This document shows positions 19,229 through 28,061 of a stretch of DNA of 64,000 nucleotides, piece after piece. The translations under genes and the position numbers were made by a program. Numbering within the stretch: the first letter of the stretch is position 1; each line of letters begins with the position of its first letter. The notes beneath the pieces were generated by a model, which had not been told where the DNA came from, did no database searches, and saw nothing but the letters and a program-made list of their open reading frames with translations. Source of the stretch: an uncultured Luteitalea sp. (lineage in GTDB: Bacteria > Acidobacteriota > Vicinamibacteria > Vicinamibacterales > Vicinamibacteraceae); the NCBI GenBank assembly GCA_934541105.1, contig CAKTDA010000006.1:1-64000 (forward strand). The letters are read 5' to 3'.

Positions 19229-20356
19229 ATGGAGGACGCAGGCCCCGCCGTTCCCATGTCCGAGCTCGACGCCACGTTCGCCCCGACGCCAGCCCCAGCC
19301 AGTCCGGACCTCGCCGGCATGACCGCGGCCGAGCTGTCGGCCCTCGTCGTGGAACTCGGCGGCAAGCCGTTCCAGGGCCGGCAGCTGTTCCGCTGGATCC
19401 ACAGGAAGGCCGTCACGGACTTCGCAGCCATGACGAACCTCCCCAGGGACCTGCGGGAACGCCTGGCCGAACGGACCATCATCTCCACGCCCGAAGTCGT
19501 CCGCCGCGACACGTCGGCGGACGGCACGACGAAGTTCCTGCTCCGGCTCGCCGACGGCCGCCGGATCGAGTCGGTGTTCATCCCCGACACGCCGTCGCAG
19601 ACGTTCTGCATCTCGACGCAGGTCGGCTGTGCGATGAAGTGCGGGTTCTGCCTGACAGGGACCATGGGGCTCACCCGGCAACTGACGGCCGCCGAGATTT
19701 CGGGCCAGGTCCGGGTGCTCGCCCGCGAGCTCGGCTTCCTCGACACCTCCTTCAACATCGTCGTCATGGGCATGGGCGAGCCCCTGCACAACTACGACGC
19801 GACGATGAAGGCGCTGCAGCTCGTGGGCAGCGAGGACGGGCTGCACGTCTCGCCGCGGCGCGTGACGCTCTCGACGGTCGGCGTGGTGCCGGGGATCCGG
19901 AAGCTCGCGGCAGAGCCCTACATGCCGAACCTGGCCATCTCGCTCCACGCGACGACCGAGGCCCAGCGCGACACGCTCGTGCCGATCAACCGCAAGTACT
20001 CCCTCGCCGAGCTGATGGACGCGTGTCGCGAGTTCCCGCTGAAGAAGCGGAGCCGCATCACGTTCGAATACGTGATGCTCGCCGGCGTCAACGACAGCGC
20101 CGCCGACGCGCGGCGCCTCGTCAAGCTGCTCCACGGGCTCAAGGCCAAGGTGAACCTGCTGCCGCTCAACGAAGCGGACGGCATCCCGTACGAGCGCCCG
20201 TCGGACGCGCGGGTGGACGCCTTCGCGCAGATCCTTGCCGACGCCCACGTCACGGTCTCGGTGCGCAAGAGCCGCGGCAGGGACATCCGCGCCGCCTGCG
20301 GACAGCTGGCAGTGGAAAAGGGCGCGCCGCAGGCTCCCGATTCCCGATCTATCTGA
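19229..20356 (+). CDS. rlmN: Dual-specificity 23S rRNA/tRNA adenine-C2 methyltransferase
   Basis: Radical SAM enzyme methylating A2503 of 23S rRNA and A37 of some tRNAs. About 375 aa if begun at the ATG at 19229; 19256 is an alternative start, and no clear ribosome site decides it. The CxxxCxxC cluster motif is CAMKCGFC near residue 134. The GMGEP motif follows, and the catalytic C-terminal Cys lies in IRAACGQL near 357. It is divergent from the M16 peptidase and its 3' end overlaps purD by 8 nt. Confidence 0.95.
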   Translation: MEDAGPAVPMSELDATFAPTPAPASPDLAGMTAAELSALVVELGGKPFQGRQLFRWIHRKAVTDFAAMTNLPRDLRERLAERTIISTPEVVRRDTSADGTTKFLLRLADGRRIESVFIPDTPSQTFCISTQVGCAMKCGFCLTGTMGLTRQLTAAEISGQVRVLARELGFLDTSFNIVVMGMGEPLHNYDATMKALQLVGSEDGLHVSPRRVTLSTVGVVPGIRKLAAEPYMPNLAISLHATTEAQRDTLVPINRKYSLAELMDACREFPLKKRSRITFEYVMLAGVNDSAADARRLVKLLHGLKAKVNLLPLNEADGIPYERPSDARVDAFAQILADAHVTVSVRKSRGRDIRAACGQLAVEKGAPQAPDSRSI

Positions 20357-21644
20357 ACCCGCCCGCGATGTCCCGCCGGAAGTGCATGTCGGCAAACGAG
20401 ATAAGGGCAACGGCCTCGTAGGCGCGCTGGCGCGCCGCGCGCAAGTCCGCACCGGTGGCGACGACTGTCAGGACCCTGCCGCCCGCAGTTTCGACGTCGA
20501 GGACTTGCTCACCGAAGCCCTGGCGTGCGGGGGCTTGGCGAAGATGAGTAGACGCCTGGAAGACGACGACGTCGTCGAGAGCCTCGGCGGCGTCGATGCC
20601 GCTGATCGCGTGTCCGGTGGTGATGGGGCCGGGGTAGCCGCCCGACGCGAGCACCACGCCGACGGCCGCCCGCGAAGGGGCCTTCGGCGGGGTGGCTGGC
20701 AGGCGTCCCGAGGCGGCCGCGAGCAGCAGTGGCGCGAGATCCCCTGAGAGCAGCGGCAGGACGACCTGCGCCTCGGGATCGCCAAACCTGACGTTGAACT
20801 CGATGACTTTCGGGCCGTCGGCCGTGACCATCAGGCCGCAATAGAGGACGCCGACAAACGGCGTGCCCTCGGCGCGCATCCCGTCGAGCACCGGCGTGAC
20901 GATGGTCTGCATCACCTGGTCGCTCAGCGCGTCGTCCACGAGCGGGCTCGGTGCGAGGGCGCCCATCCCGCCCGTGTTGGGGCCGGCATCGCCATCGAAT
21001 GCCCGCTTGTGATCCTGCGCGGAGGCGATCGGCAGTCCCCGCTCCCCGTCGCAGAGCACGAAGAACGAAACTTCCGGTCCGGCCAGGCACTCCTCGACGA
21101 CGACCGTGCTGCCGGCTCCCCCGAACGCCTGGCGTCGCATGGCCGCATCGACGGCCTCGCGCGCCTCGGCCGTGGTGGTCGCCACCGTGACGCCCTTGCC
21201 CGCGGCCAGTCCGTCGGCCTTGACGACGACGGGGGCGCCGAAGGCCTCGACCGCCTCGTCGGCCTCGTCCGGAGTCCGGCAGATGCGGGCCCGTGCCGTC
21301 GGGATCCCGTGACGTTCCATGAAGGCCTTCGAGAACGCCTTGCTCGTCTCGAGTCGGGCGGCGGCCTGCGAGGGCCCGAACACGGCGGCGCCCCGCGCGC
21401 GCAGGGCGTCCGACACCCCGGCCTCGAGGGGCTGTTCGGGGCCGACGACGGTCAGGTCGATGCCTTCTGCCTGCACGAAGGCCGTGACGGCCTCGGGCGA
21501 CAGGATGTCGAGCGCGACGTTGCGGGCACAGTGCGCGGTGCCGGGGTTGCCGGGCGCACAGACGAGCTGCACGTCGGCGTCGCGGGAGAGCTTCCAGGCG
21601 AGCGCGTGTTCACGCCCCCCGCCGCCGAGGACGAGGACCTTCAT
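20349..21644 (-). CDS. purD: Phosphoribosylamine-glycine ligase
   Basis: ATP-grasp enzyme of the second purine step (431 aa). Motifs: MKVLVLGGGGREHALAWKL at the N-terminus, VVKADGLAAGKGV, GPNTGGMGA and EFNVRFGDPEAQ. Near the C-terminus, where the family usually has a short VFHAGT...GGRVL loop, this protein has VFQASTHLRQAPARQGFGE, about ten residues longer and written with many A/T-ending codons (20481-20560). It is divergent from rpsU and convergent with rlmN. Confidence 0.95.
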   Translation of the reverse strand: MKVLVLGGGGREHALAWKLSRDADVQLVCAPGNPGTAHCARNVALDILSPEAVTAFVQAEGIDLTVVGPEQPLEAGVSDALRARGAAVFGPSQAAARLETSKAFSKAFMERHGIPTARARICRTPDEADEAVEAFGAPVVVKADGLAAGKGVTVATTTAEAREAVDAAMRRQAFGGAGSTVVVEECLAGPEVSFFVLCDGERGLPIASAQDHKRAFDGDAGPNTGGMGALAPSPLVDDALSDQVMQTIVTPVLDGMRAEGTPFVGVLYCGLMVTADGPKVIEFNVRFGDPEAQVVLPLLSGDLAPLLLAAASGRLPATPPKAPSRAAVGVVLASGGYPGPITTGHAISGIDAAEALDDVVVFQASTHLRQAPARQGFGEQVLDVETAGGRVLTVVATGADLRAARQRAYEAVALISFADMHFRRDIAGGFR

Positions 21645-21714
21645 GTGTTAGTCTTCCATGTTGGCCGGCCGGAGACGGTCGGCCCCAACGCCATGCGGGA
21701 GGAGGTGAGTCGAC

Positions 21715-21912
21715 GTGGCCGAAGTCAAGGTGCAGGACGGTGAGTCTATCGAGAGCGCCCTGCGGCGTTTCAAGCGCAAGGTGCAGCAGGAAGATATCAT
21801 CAAGGACATCAAGAAACATTCGTTCTACCTGAAGCCGGGCGACAAGCGTCGCGCCAAGCAGGCCCTCGCCCGCAAGCGGAGCCGCAAGAAGCAGCGTCGC
21901 GAGACCGAGTAG
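21715..21912 (+). CDS. rpsU: 30S ribosomal protein S21
   Basis: 65-aa basic ribosomal protein involved in mRNA engagement by the small subunit. The pattern ESIESALRRFKRKVQQEDII and the lysine/arginine-rich tail ARKRSRKKQRRE are typical. GTG start at 21715 with a strong GGAGG about 10 nt upstream. Upstream, 21676-21710 can form a GC-rich hairpin. Confidence 0.96.
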   Translation: MAEVKVQDGESIESALRRFKRKVQQEDIIKDIKKHSFYLKPGDKRRAKQALARKRSRKKQRRETE

Positions 21913-21950
21913 CGCGGGCCGACGGCGGCCGCTCGACGCACCGTGTGGAC

Positions 21951-21967
21951 CGGGACGCCACGTCCCG
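21951..21967 (+). terminator. Hairpin downstream of rpsU
   Basis: Perfect 7-bp stem CGGGACG/CGTCCCG with a CCA loop, 39 nt after the rpsU stop. The position suits a terminator, but no T run follows. Confidence 0.35.
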
Positions 21968-21989
21968 TCGCGCGCGTCGGGCGCCGCCG

Positions 21990-22019
21990 TTGACCATGCC
22001 TTCGGCTTGGTGCTACTGT
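21990..22019 (+). promoter_or_regulatory. Possible promoter of the STAS gene
   Basis: TTGACC (21990-21995) and TACTGT (22014-22019) with an 18-bp spacer, about 64 nt before the ATG. The -35 is good and the -10 weak (3/6), so this is tentative. Confidence 0.3.
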
Positions 22020-22082
22020 CAGCGCTCCTGAAGGTCGAAATCCCCTGTATTTGCGCGGTTTTTACGGAGCGGGAGAGAGGCG

Positions 22083-22424
22083 ATGCAGATTGAAGAGCGG
22101 GTCGTCGGTGGTGTGACGATTCTTGACCTGTCGGGCAAGATGACGCTCGGCGAAGGGGATGAACTGCTGCGCGAGAAGATCGCCAGCCTCGTCAACGCCG
22201 GCCAGAAGCAGCTGCTGCTGAATCTCGAGGGCGTGCCCTACATCGACAGCGCGGGCCTCGGGGAGGTCGTACGCACCTACACCACGGTGAGCCGCCAGGG
22301 GGGCAAGCTCAAGCTCCTCAACCTCACCAAGCGGATCGAGGATCTGCTGGCGATCACCAAGCTCCTCACGGTGTTCGAGGTCTACGAGAACGAAGCCGAA
22401 GCCATCCAGAGCTTCACGGCCTAG
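22083..22424 (+). CDS. STAS-domain anti-sigma-factor antagonist-like protein
   Basis: 113-aa single-domain protein of the SpoIIAA/RsbV type, which releases partner proteins according to phosphorylation of a conserved Ser. Here the site is Ser56 in YIDSAGLGEVV. The N-terminus (VTILDLSGKMTLGEGDEL) and the KLKLLNLTKRIEDLLAITKL helix fit the fold. No cognate kinase or phosphatase gene is adjacent. The ATG is preceded by a purine-rich GGGAGAGAGG. The surface-glycan locus starts 43 nt downstream, so co-transcription is possible. Confidence 0.9.
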   Translation: MQIEERVVGGVTILDLSGKMTLGEGDELLREKIASLVNAGQKQLLLNLEGVPYIDSAGLGEVVRTYTTVSRQGGKLKLLNLTKRIEDLLAITKLLTVFEVYENEAEAIQSFTA

Positions 22425-22467
22425 ACGAAGGCTCGCGGGCGCAACCGCGCCCGGCCTCCTCACTGCG

Positions 22468-23394
22468 TTGACCGCCTCGCACGCACCCGGCACGCCGCGA
22501 CCCCCGGTCGCGGCGTCGCTGTTTCTGGCGCTTCGTCCCGCCCAGTGGACGAAGAACCTGATCGTCTTCGCGGCGCTGATCTTCGGCGAGCGACTGTTCG
22601 ACGCAGGCTCGGTGGTGCGCGCCGTCGTGGCCTTCGCCGCCTTCTGCGCCCTCTCGGGCGTGGTCTACCTGCTCAACGACGTCGTGGACCGGGACGCCGA
22701 CCGCCGGCATCCCCTGAAGCGGCACCGCCCGATCGCGGCCGGCCACCTCACCGTGGGCCTCGCGGTCGCCACCGGCCTCACGCTGCTCGTGCTGGCACTC
22801 GGCGCCGCGCTGTGGCTCGGCCCGTCCTTCCTCGCGCACGCCGTGGGCTACGTCGCCCTGCAGGTGGCCTACACGCTCGACTTCAAGCACCGGGTCATCC
22901 TCGACGTGCTCTCGATTGCGGTCGGCTTCGTGATCAGGGCCTCGGCCGGCGGGGCGGCCATCGACGTCCCCGTGAGCCAGTGGCTGCTCGTCTGCACGAT
23001 CCTGCTGGCGCTGTTCCTGGCGCTCGCCAAGCGCCGGCACGAAATCACCCTCCTCGGCGAGGACGCCGCGCGGCACCGCGCGATCCTCGGCGAGTACACC
23101 CCCTATCTCGTGGACCAGATGATTGCGGTCGTCAGCGCGTCCACGCTGATGGGCTATGCGTTCTACACGGTCAGCAGTTCCACGGTCGAACGCTTCGGGA
23201 CCTCGTGGCTGGGGCTGACCCTTCCGTTCCCGCTGTACGGGATCTTCCGGTACCTTTACCTTGTCCACCGCCGCAGCCAGGGCGGCAGCCCGACCGAGCT
23301 GTTGCTCGCCGACAGGCCGCTGCTCGTGTGCGTGGCCCTCTGGGGCGCGGCGACGATCGCGCTGATCTACCATCCGTGGACGCTTCCCCGATGA
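22468..23394 (+). CDS. UbiA-family prenyltransferase (decaprenyl-phosphate phosphoribosyltransferase-like)
   Basis: A 308-aa integral membrane protein with about 8-9 hydrophobic helices. The first aspartate-rich motif is NDVVDRDADRRHP near residues 70-82, followed by KRHRPIAAG. The second polar loop is YTLDFKHRVILDVLSIA. The RPAQWTKNLIVFAAL start and this loop pattern resemble the branch that moves phosphoribose to polyprenyl phosphate (Rv3806c type) rather than quinone enzymes. That, and the glycosyltransferases downstream, suggest a lipid-linked sugar donor for a surface glycan. The start is a TTG with no obvious ribosome site, so the 5' end is uncertain. Confidence 0.8.
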   Translation: MTASHAPGTPRPPVAASLFLALRPAQWTKNLIVFAALIFGERLFDAGSVVRAVVAFAAFCALSGVVYLLNDVVDRDADRRHPLKRHRPIAAGHLTVGLAVATGLTLLVLALGAALWLGPSFLAHAVGYVALQVAYTLDFKHRVILDVLSIAVGFVIRASAGGAAIDVPVSQWLLVCTILLALFLALAKRRHEITLLGEDAARHRAILGEYTPYLVDQMIAVVSASTLMGYAFYTVSSSTVERFGTSWLGLTLPFPLYGIFRYLYLVHRRSQGGSPTELLLADRPLLVCVALWGAATIALIYHPWTLPR

Positions 23395-23442
23395 GCCGCA
23401 CGCACCGCGGCCGCGGCAGGCGGCCCTGAGCATCACCAAGCC

Positions 23443-24333
23443 ATGTCCGACTTTTCCGTGCGCGCCGATTCCGTGAACGTCGAAGAGATCATGCGGCAGA
23501 TCCGCGCCCGCGTGAAGGAGAAGCGCGGCGCCGATTACACCGAGGCCGAGGTCAAGGAACTCGCGAGCGTGAAGCTCGAGAAGTTCCTCGACCCGCTGGC
23601 GGTGCGATCGGGCCTGCTCGACGAGTACCGCCGCCAGCGCAGCGCGACCTCGCTGCTCGGCATCGAGGCACCGCCCGATCTCTATGCCTTCGACAGCGAG
23701 ACGATGTATGCGTCGTCGCGCGGGGCGGCCGGGCGGATGCTGCGCGCCATCCGCAAGCTGCTCAACCCGGTCCTCAAGCTGTTCATCAACCCCGGGCCGC
23801 TGATTCACGTCCTGCACATGCAGACGTCGCTCAACGGGTACTTCACGCGCTCGATCGGGCGCGTGAGCGATCACCTCGAGCAACGGGACGGCCTCAACTA
23901 CGAGGTCCTCCACAACGTCGTCGTCGAGCTGACGCGGCTCAGCATCGAGAACCGCAACCTGAAGATGCGCGTCGAGTCGCTCAACACGCGGCTCGACTTC
24001 GCCGAGCGGCGTGCGCGCGCGCTCGAGGGCGTGGTGCAGTACAAGCCCGGTTCGTCGCCCGTGTCGCTGACGACGCTCGAGCCCGCGGGCGAGGCCGATG
24101 CGGGCGGCGAGGATGCCGACAAGGCAGGCCGGCGTCGGCGGCGGCGCCGCGGGCGGCGGCGCGGGGCTGGTGGCGAGGGCGTCGAGGCAGGCAACGGCGG
24201 CGCGCACGACGACGGGACTGAAGGGGCCGAGGGCGCCGATGCCGCGCCGGCGCAGGCCGGGTCGGGCCGTGCGTCCGATGATGGGTCCTCGACGGCTGCC
24301 GGCAGCGGCAGCAGCGATTCCGGGCAGTCGTGA
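23443..24333 (+). CDS. Coiled-coil protein with Arg-rich tail, partner of a GT4
   Basis: A 296-aa protein of unknown function. Residues 10-60 are charged helix (VEEIMRQIRARVKEKRG). A short hydrophobic hairpin follows (LLNPVLKLFINPGPLIHVLHM, ~105-125), then a coiled coil (~140-200, IENRNLKMRVESLNTRLDF). The tail (~210-296) is low complexity, with a run of Arg at 229-240 and Gly/Ala/Ser/Asp repeats. Its TGA overlaps the GTG of the next GT4 gene. The C-terminal half resembles the partial protein at 63600-64000, which precedes another GT4 in the same way. It may be a membrane-associated tether for the glycosyltransferase (inference). Confidence 0.65.
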   Translation: MSDFSVRADSVNVEEIMRQIRARVKEKRGADYTEAEVKELASVKLEKFLDPLAVRSGLLDEYRRQRSATSLLGIEAPPDLYAFDSETMYASSRGAAGRMLRAIRKLLNPVLKLFINPGPLIHVLHMQTSLNGYFTRSIGRVSDHLEQRDGLNYEVLHNVVVELTRLSIENRNLKMRVESLNTRLDFAERRARALEGVVQYKPGSSPVSLTTLEPAGEADAGGEDADKAGRRRRRRRGRRRGAGGEGVEAGNGGAHDDGTEGAEGADAAPAQAGSGRASDDGSSTAAGSGSSDSGQS

Positions 24334-25742
24334 AGCTCGGGGTCGTCGTCCAGCGGTACGGCGCCGACATCAACGGCGGCGCCGAACTGCACGCGCGCTA
24401 CATTGCCGAGCGGCTCGCCCGCACGCACGACGTCGAGGTGCTGACCACGTGCGCGCGCGACTACGTGACGTGGCGCAACGAGTACCCGGCGGGCGAGGAG
24501 CGCGTCGGGCCGGTCGGTGTGCGCCGGTTCGAGGTGTCGCGCGAGCGGGACCCCGACGAGTTCGGGCGGCGATCGCTGGACGTCTTCGAGAAGCCGCACT
24601 CGCTGAAGGACGAGCTCGAGTGGCTCGACGCCGAGGGCCCCACGAGCCCTGGGCTCATCGCCCACATCGAGCGCCACGCGTCGTCTTTCGATTACGTGTT
24701 CTTCTTCAGTTACCGGTACCACCACGCCTACCACGGCGTCCGCGCCGCGGCCGGCAGGGCGATCCTCGTGCCGACCGCCGAGCGCGATCCGGCGATCGGC
24801 CTCGGCATCTTCGGGCCGATCTTCAGGGGCGTCCGCGCGCTGATGTACAACTCGCACGAGGAGCGCGCGATGATCCACGCGGCCTCGGGCAACGAGTCGG
24901 TGCCCGGCGTCGTCGTCGGCGTCGGGTCGGAGATTCCGCAGGCCGCGAGCGCCGGGCGGTTCCGACGCACCTACGACATCCGCGGGCCCTACGTGCTCTA
25001 CGTCGGCCGGATCGACGAGAACAAGGGCTGCCGCGAGCTGTTCCAGTTCTACCAGCAGTACCTGTTCAACACGCGACGCCCGCTGCAACTCGTGCTGGCC
25101 GGGAAGGCGCTGCTGCCGATTCCCGACCATCCGCTCGTGCGCCACGTGGGGTTCATCTCCGACCAGGACAAGTTCGACGCGATCGCCGGCTGCGAGGCGC
25201 TGATCATGCCGTCGTTCTACGAGAGCCTGTCGATGGTCGCCATCGAGGCCTGGGCGATGGGCAAGCCCGTGCTCGCCAATGCGCGCTGCGACGTGCTGCA
25301 GGGCCAGTGCCTGCGCAGCAACGCGGGGCTGTTCTACGCCGACTACCCCGAGTTCGCCGAGACGCTGCACGTGCTGACGACAAACCGCGGGCTGGCGCAG
25401 GCACTCGGCGAGAACGGCCGCGCGTACTACCGCGACAACTACGCATGGCCCGTGATCGACGCGCGGTACGACGCGATGCTCGAGCAGCTCCGGCGTGCAC
25501 CGGCGCCCGCGCCGGCGATCGAGCCGCTCCCGGGATGGCTCGCGCGCAATCGCGGCACGCGACCGCCGGCACGGGAGGTGCTCGCGGGCATCCCCGAGGG
25601 CCCCGTCGTCCCGGACGCCGCGCAGGCGACGCCTGCGCGCGAACGGACCGGCGAGTCGGCCGGGCCGCCGCGCGGCGGACGCCGCGGCCCCCACCGTCGC
25701 CGGCCGGGCGGCCCGCGCCCCGCGTCGAGGCAGGGGCGCTGA
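24330..25742 (+). CDS. GT4 glycosyltransferase, type A
   Basis: A 470-aa retaining GT-B glycosyltransferase. The N-terminal Rossmann half begins MKLGVVVQRYGADINGGAE, with the locus-specific VLTTCARDYVTWRNEYPAG. The donor half starts near 230 (YVLYVGRIDENKGCRELF). The EX7E motif is ESLSMVAIE near 298-306. The last ~32 residues are a basic Gly/Arg/Pro tail (PPRGGRRGPHRRRPGG) with no counterpart in the paralogue at 62425-63603. GTG start overlaps the upstream stop (GTGA). The sugar and acceptor are unknown. Confidence 0.88.
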   Translation: MKLGVVVQRYGADINGGAELHARYIAERLARTHDVEVLTTCARDYVTWRNEYPAGEERVGPVGVRRFEVSRERDPDEFGRRSLDVFEKPHSLKDELEWLDAEGPTSPGLIAHIERHASSFDYVFFFSYRYHHAYHGVRAAAGRAILVPTAERDPAIGLGIFGPIFRGVRALMYNSHEERAMIHAASGNESVPGVVVGVGSEIPQAASAGRFRRTYDIRGPYVLYVGRIDENKGCRELFQFYQQYLFNTRRPLQLVLAGKALLPIPDHPLVRHVGFISDQDKFDAIAGCEALIMPSFYESLSMVAIEAWAMGKPVLANARCDVLQGQCLRSNAGLFYADYPEFAETLHVLTTNRGLAQALGENGRAYYRDNYAWPVIDARYDAMLEQLRRAPAPAPAIEPLPGWLARNRGTRPPAREVLAGIPEGPVVPDAAQATPARERTGESAGPPRGGRRGPHRRRPGGPRPASRQGR

Positions 25743-25743
25743 G

Positions 25744-26970
25744 ATGGCGCGTCCCGCCGTCCACCAGGTGCTCGCCACGCTCGGCTACGGCGATGCCATC
25801 GGCCACGAAGTGCTCGGCATCCAGCGCGTGCTGCGCGCCGCAGGGTACGCCTCGGAGATCTTCGTCGAGACGGCCGACCCGCGTCTCGAGCACCTGACGC
25901 GCGACTATCGCGACCTGATCGACGAGAGCTCGCCCGACAACGTCCTGATCCACCACTTCTCGATCGGATCGCGTGCGAGCCGGGTGGCCTACGCGCTGCC
26001 CGACAAGATGGTGCTCGTCTACCACAACATCACGCCGCCGGAGTTCTTCATCGGCGTGCATCCGCTGCTCGTGCAGCTCTGTTTCATGGGCCGCCGCGAG
26101 CTCGGTGCCTACCGCGATCGCTGCGTGCTCGCGCTCGGCGACTCGGCGTTCAACACCGGCGAGCTGGTGGCGCTCGGCTTCCCGCGCACCGGCGTGCTGC
26201 CCGTGGTGCCCAGCTTCACGCACCTCGAGACGGTGGCCACCGGCACGATTGCCGACAGCTTCGACGACGGCTGGACGAACGTGCTGTTTGTCGGCCGGAT
26301 GATCCCGAACAAGAAGATCGACGACCTGATCCGGATCTTCCACGCCTACAAGGCGCTCAACCCGCGCTCGCGCCTGCTGCTCGTCGGCTCGTACGGCGGG
26401 TTCGACCTCTACTTCGCGATGCTGCAGCAGCTCGTCGCGACGTTGAAGGTGCCCGACGTCTTCTTCATGGGGCACGTCAGCAACGAGGAGCTCTCGGCCT
26501 TCTACGACGTCGCCGACGTCTTCCTGTGCGCCAGCGAGCACGAAGGGTTCTGCGTGCCGTTGATGGAGGCGTTCCACAAGCAGCTGCCCGTGCTCGCCTA
26601 CGCAGCGGCCGCGGTGCCGGCGACGATGGACGGGGGCGGGGTGCTCTACGAGACGAAGTCGCCCGCGTACGTCGCCTCGCTGCTGCAGGCCATCCTCGAC
26701 GACGACGCACTCTGCGCCCGCATCGTGGCGTCGCAGGACGCGGCGCTCGCGCGCCTGCAGGCGCAGGACTTCGACGGCACGCTGCTGCGCTTCGTGCAGG
26801 AGGCCCTCGACGCGCCGCCCGGTGTCGCACCGGATGTCGCCTTCGACTTCTGGGACCAGTTCGAGCTCCAGGAGCAGCTCGAGGAGGTGCGCCAGTACCG
26901 GCCATCGGCGTTGCGCGCCTTGCCGAAGGGCCCTGCACCCGGCACCCCGAACACGGAACCCGGGCCGTGA
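25744..26970 (+). CDS. GT4 glycosyltransferase, type B (first of two)
   Basis: A 408-aa GT-B enzyme. ATG at 25744, one base after the previous stop; the longer frame upstream lies inside the preceding gene. The N-terminus VHQVLATLGYGDAIGHEVLG is shared with the next gene, as are VYHNITPPEFFIG and LALGDSAFNTGEL. The donor half begins NVLFVGRMIPNKKIDDLI. The EX7E motif lies in EHEGFCVPLMEAF. The C-terminal tail is Pro-rich and ends where the next gene's GTG overlaps this TGA. Confidence 0.88.
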   Translation: MARPAVHQVLATLGYGDAIGHEVLGIQRVLRAAGYASEIFVETADPRLEHLTRDYRDLIDESSPDNVLIHHFSIGSRASRVAYALPDKMVLVYHNITPPEFFIGVHPLLVQLCFMGRRELGAYRDRCVLALGDSAFNTGELVALGFPRTGVLPVVPSFTHLETVATGTIADSFDDGWTNVLFVGRMIPNKKIDDLIRIFHAYKALNPRSRLLLVGSYGGFDLYFAMLQQLVATLKVPDVFFMGHVSNEELSAFYDVADVFLCASEHEGFCVPLMEAFHKQLPVLAYAAAAVPATMDGGGVLYETKSPAYVASLLQAILDDDALCARIVASQDAALARLQAQDFDGTLLRFVQEALDAPPGVAPDVAFDFWDQFELQEQLEEVRQYRPSALRALPKGPAPGTPNTEPGP

Positions 26971-28037
26971 TACGCAGTGTCCACCAGTGGGTGCCGGCCG
27001 CGCACAAGGGCGACGCGATCGGCGACTCCGCGCGTCGCGTGCGCACGATGCTGCGCGAACGCGGCCTCGACTCCGAGATCTTCGCGCTGACGATCGACGA
27101 CGACCTCCGCCACGAGGTGCGCCGCTTCGACGATCCGGAGGCCCGGCGCGGCGACGTCACGGTGTTCCACTTCGCGCTGCCGTCGCCGATGACACAGGCG
27201 TTCGCCACGCTCCCCGGCGGCCGCGTGCTCCAGTACCACAACATCACGCCGGCCCACTTCTTTGCCGGCTATGCGCCGGACATCTACCGCCTCGCGCTGA
27301 TCGGGCGCCAGGAGCTGGCGACGCTCGTCGGGCACGTGGACCTCGCGCTCGGCGACTCGGCGTACAACCGCGAGGAACTCGACGCCCTCGGCTTCGCGCC
27401 GACGGGCGTGATGCCCGTTGCCGTGGATCTCGGGCGCATCACGACCGCACCTCGGCGACCCGCCCTCGAGAAGGTGCTTGCCGACGGCTTGATAAACTTG
27501 CTCTTCGTCGGGCGGATCGCGCCGAACAAGAAGATCGAGGATCACATCCGGCTGGCCGAGCACTACAAGCGCTACGTGGACAGCCGCTACCGGTTCATCT
27601 TCGTGGGCCGCCACGATGCGGTGCCGGCCTACTACGCGGCCATCCGTGCGTTGATGGAGCGGTACCAGATGCCGGCCGACCGCTTCTGGTTCACCGGCCC
27701 GGTGCCGAATGCCGATCTCGCGGCGTTCTACCGCCACGCGAGCGTCTATGTGTCGCTCTCCGAGCACGAGGGCTTCTGCGTGCCGCTGCTCGAGGCGATG
27801 GCTGCCGGCGTGCCGGTGCTCGCGTACGGCGCGGCGGCGGTGCCAGAGACGATGGGCGGCGCCGGCGTGGTGTTCACGCCGAAGGATCTCGAGATGGCCG
27901 CCGAGTTGATGGGGCGGCTTGCATACGACGACCGGCTGCGTGCCGACATCATCGACGGCCAGTACGCGCGGCTCGAGGCGTTCAGCGACGTCCGCCTGCA
28001 CGGGCACATCGATGCGATGCTGGCCCCGTTCGTCTAA
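26967..28037 (+). CDS. GT4 glycosyltransferase, type B (second of two)
   Basis: 356-aa paralogue of the preceding gene, sharing HQWVPAAHKGDAIGDSARRV, YHNITPAHFFAGY, LALGDSAYNREEL and LLFVGRIAPNKKIEDHI. EX7E motif in EHEGFCVPLLEAM. GTG at 26967 is chosen because it overlaps the previous TGA and starts exactly at the conserved N-terminus. The open frame continues upstream only through the neighbour. It is the shortest of the cluster's four GT4s and lacks a low-complexity tail. Confidence 0.88.
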   Translation: MIRSVHQWVPAAHKGDAIGDSARRVRTMLRERGLDSEIFALTIDDDLRHEVRRFDDPEARRGDVTVFHFALPSPMTQAFATLPGGRVLQYHNITPAHFFAGYAPDIYRLALIGRQELATLVGHVDLALGDSAYNREELDALGFAPTGVMPVAVDLGRITTAPRRPALEKVLADGLINLLFVGRIAPNKKIEDHIRLAEHYKRYVDSRYRFIFVGRHDAVPAYYAAIRALMERYQMPADRFWFTGPVPNADLAAFYRHASVYVSLSEHEGFCVPLLEAMAAGVPVLAYGAAAVPETMGGAGVVFTPKDLEMAAELMGRLAYDDRLRADIIDGQYARLEAFSDVRLHGHIDAMLAPFV

Positions 28038-28061
28038 CCCGGATTGCGACAGGACGGCCTC

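Noticed and set aside
20481..20560. Alternative frame in purD reading LLIFAKPPHARA, reminiscent of another glycosyltransferase N-terminus
   Set aside because: The likeness covers only a few residues and the frame soon stops; the PurD frame continues into conserved sequence.
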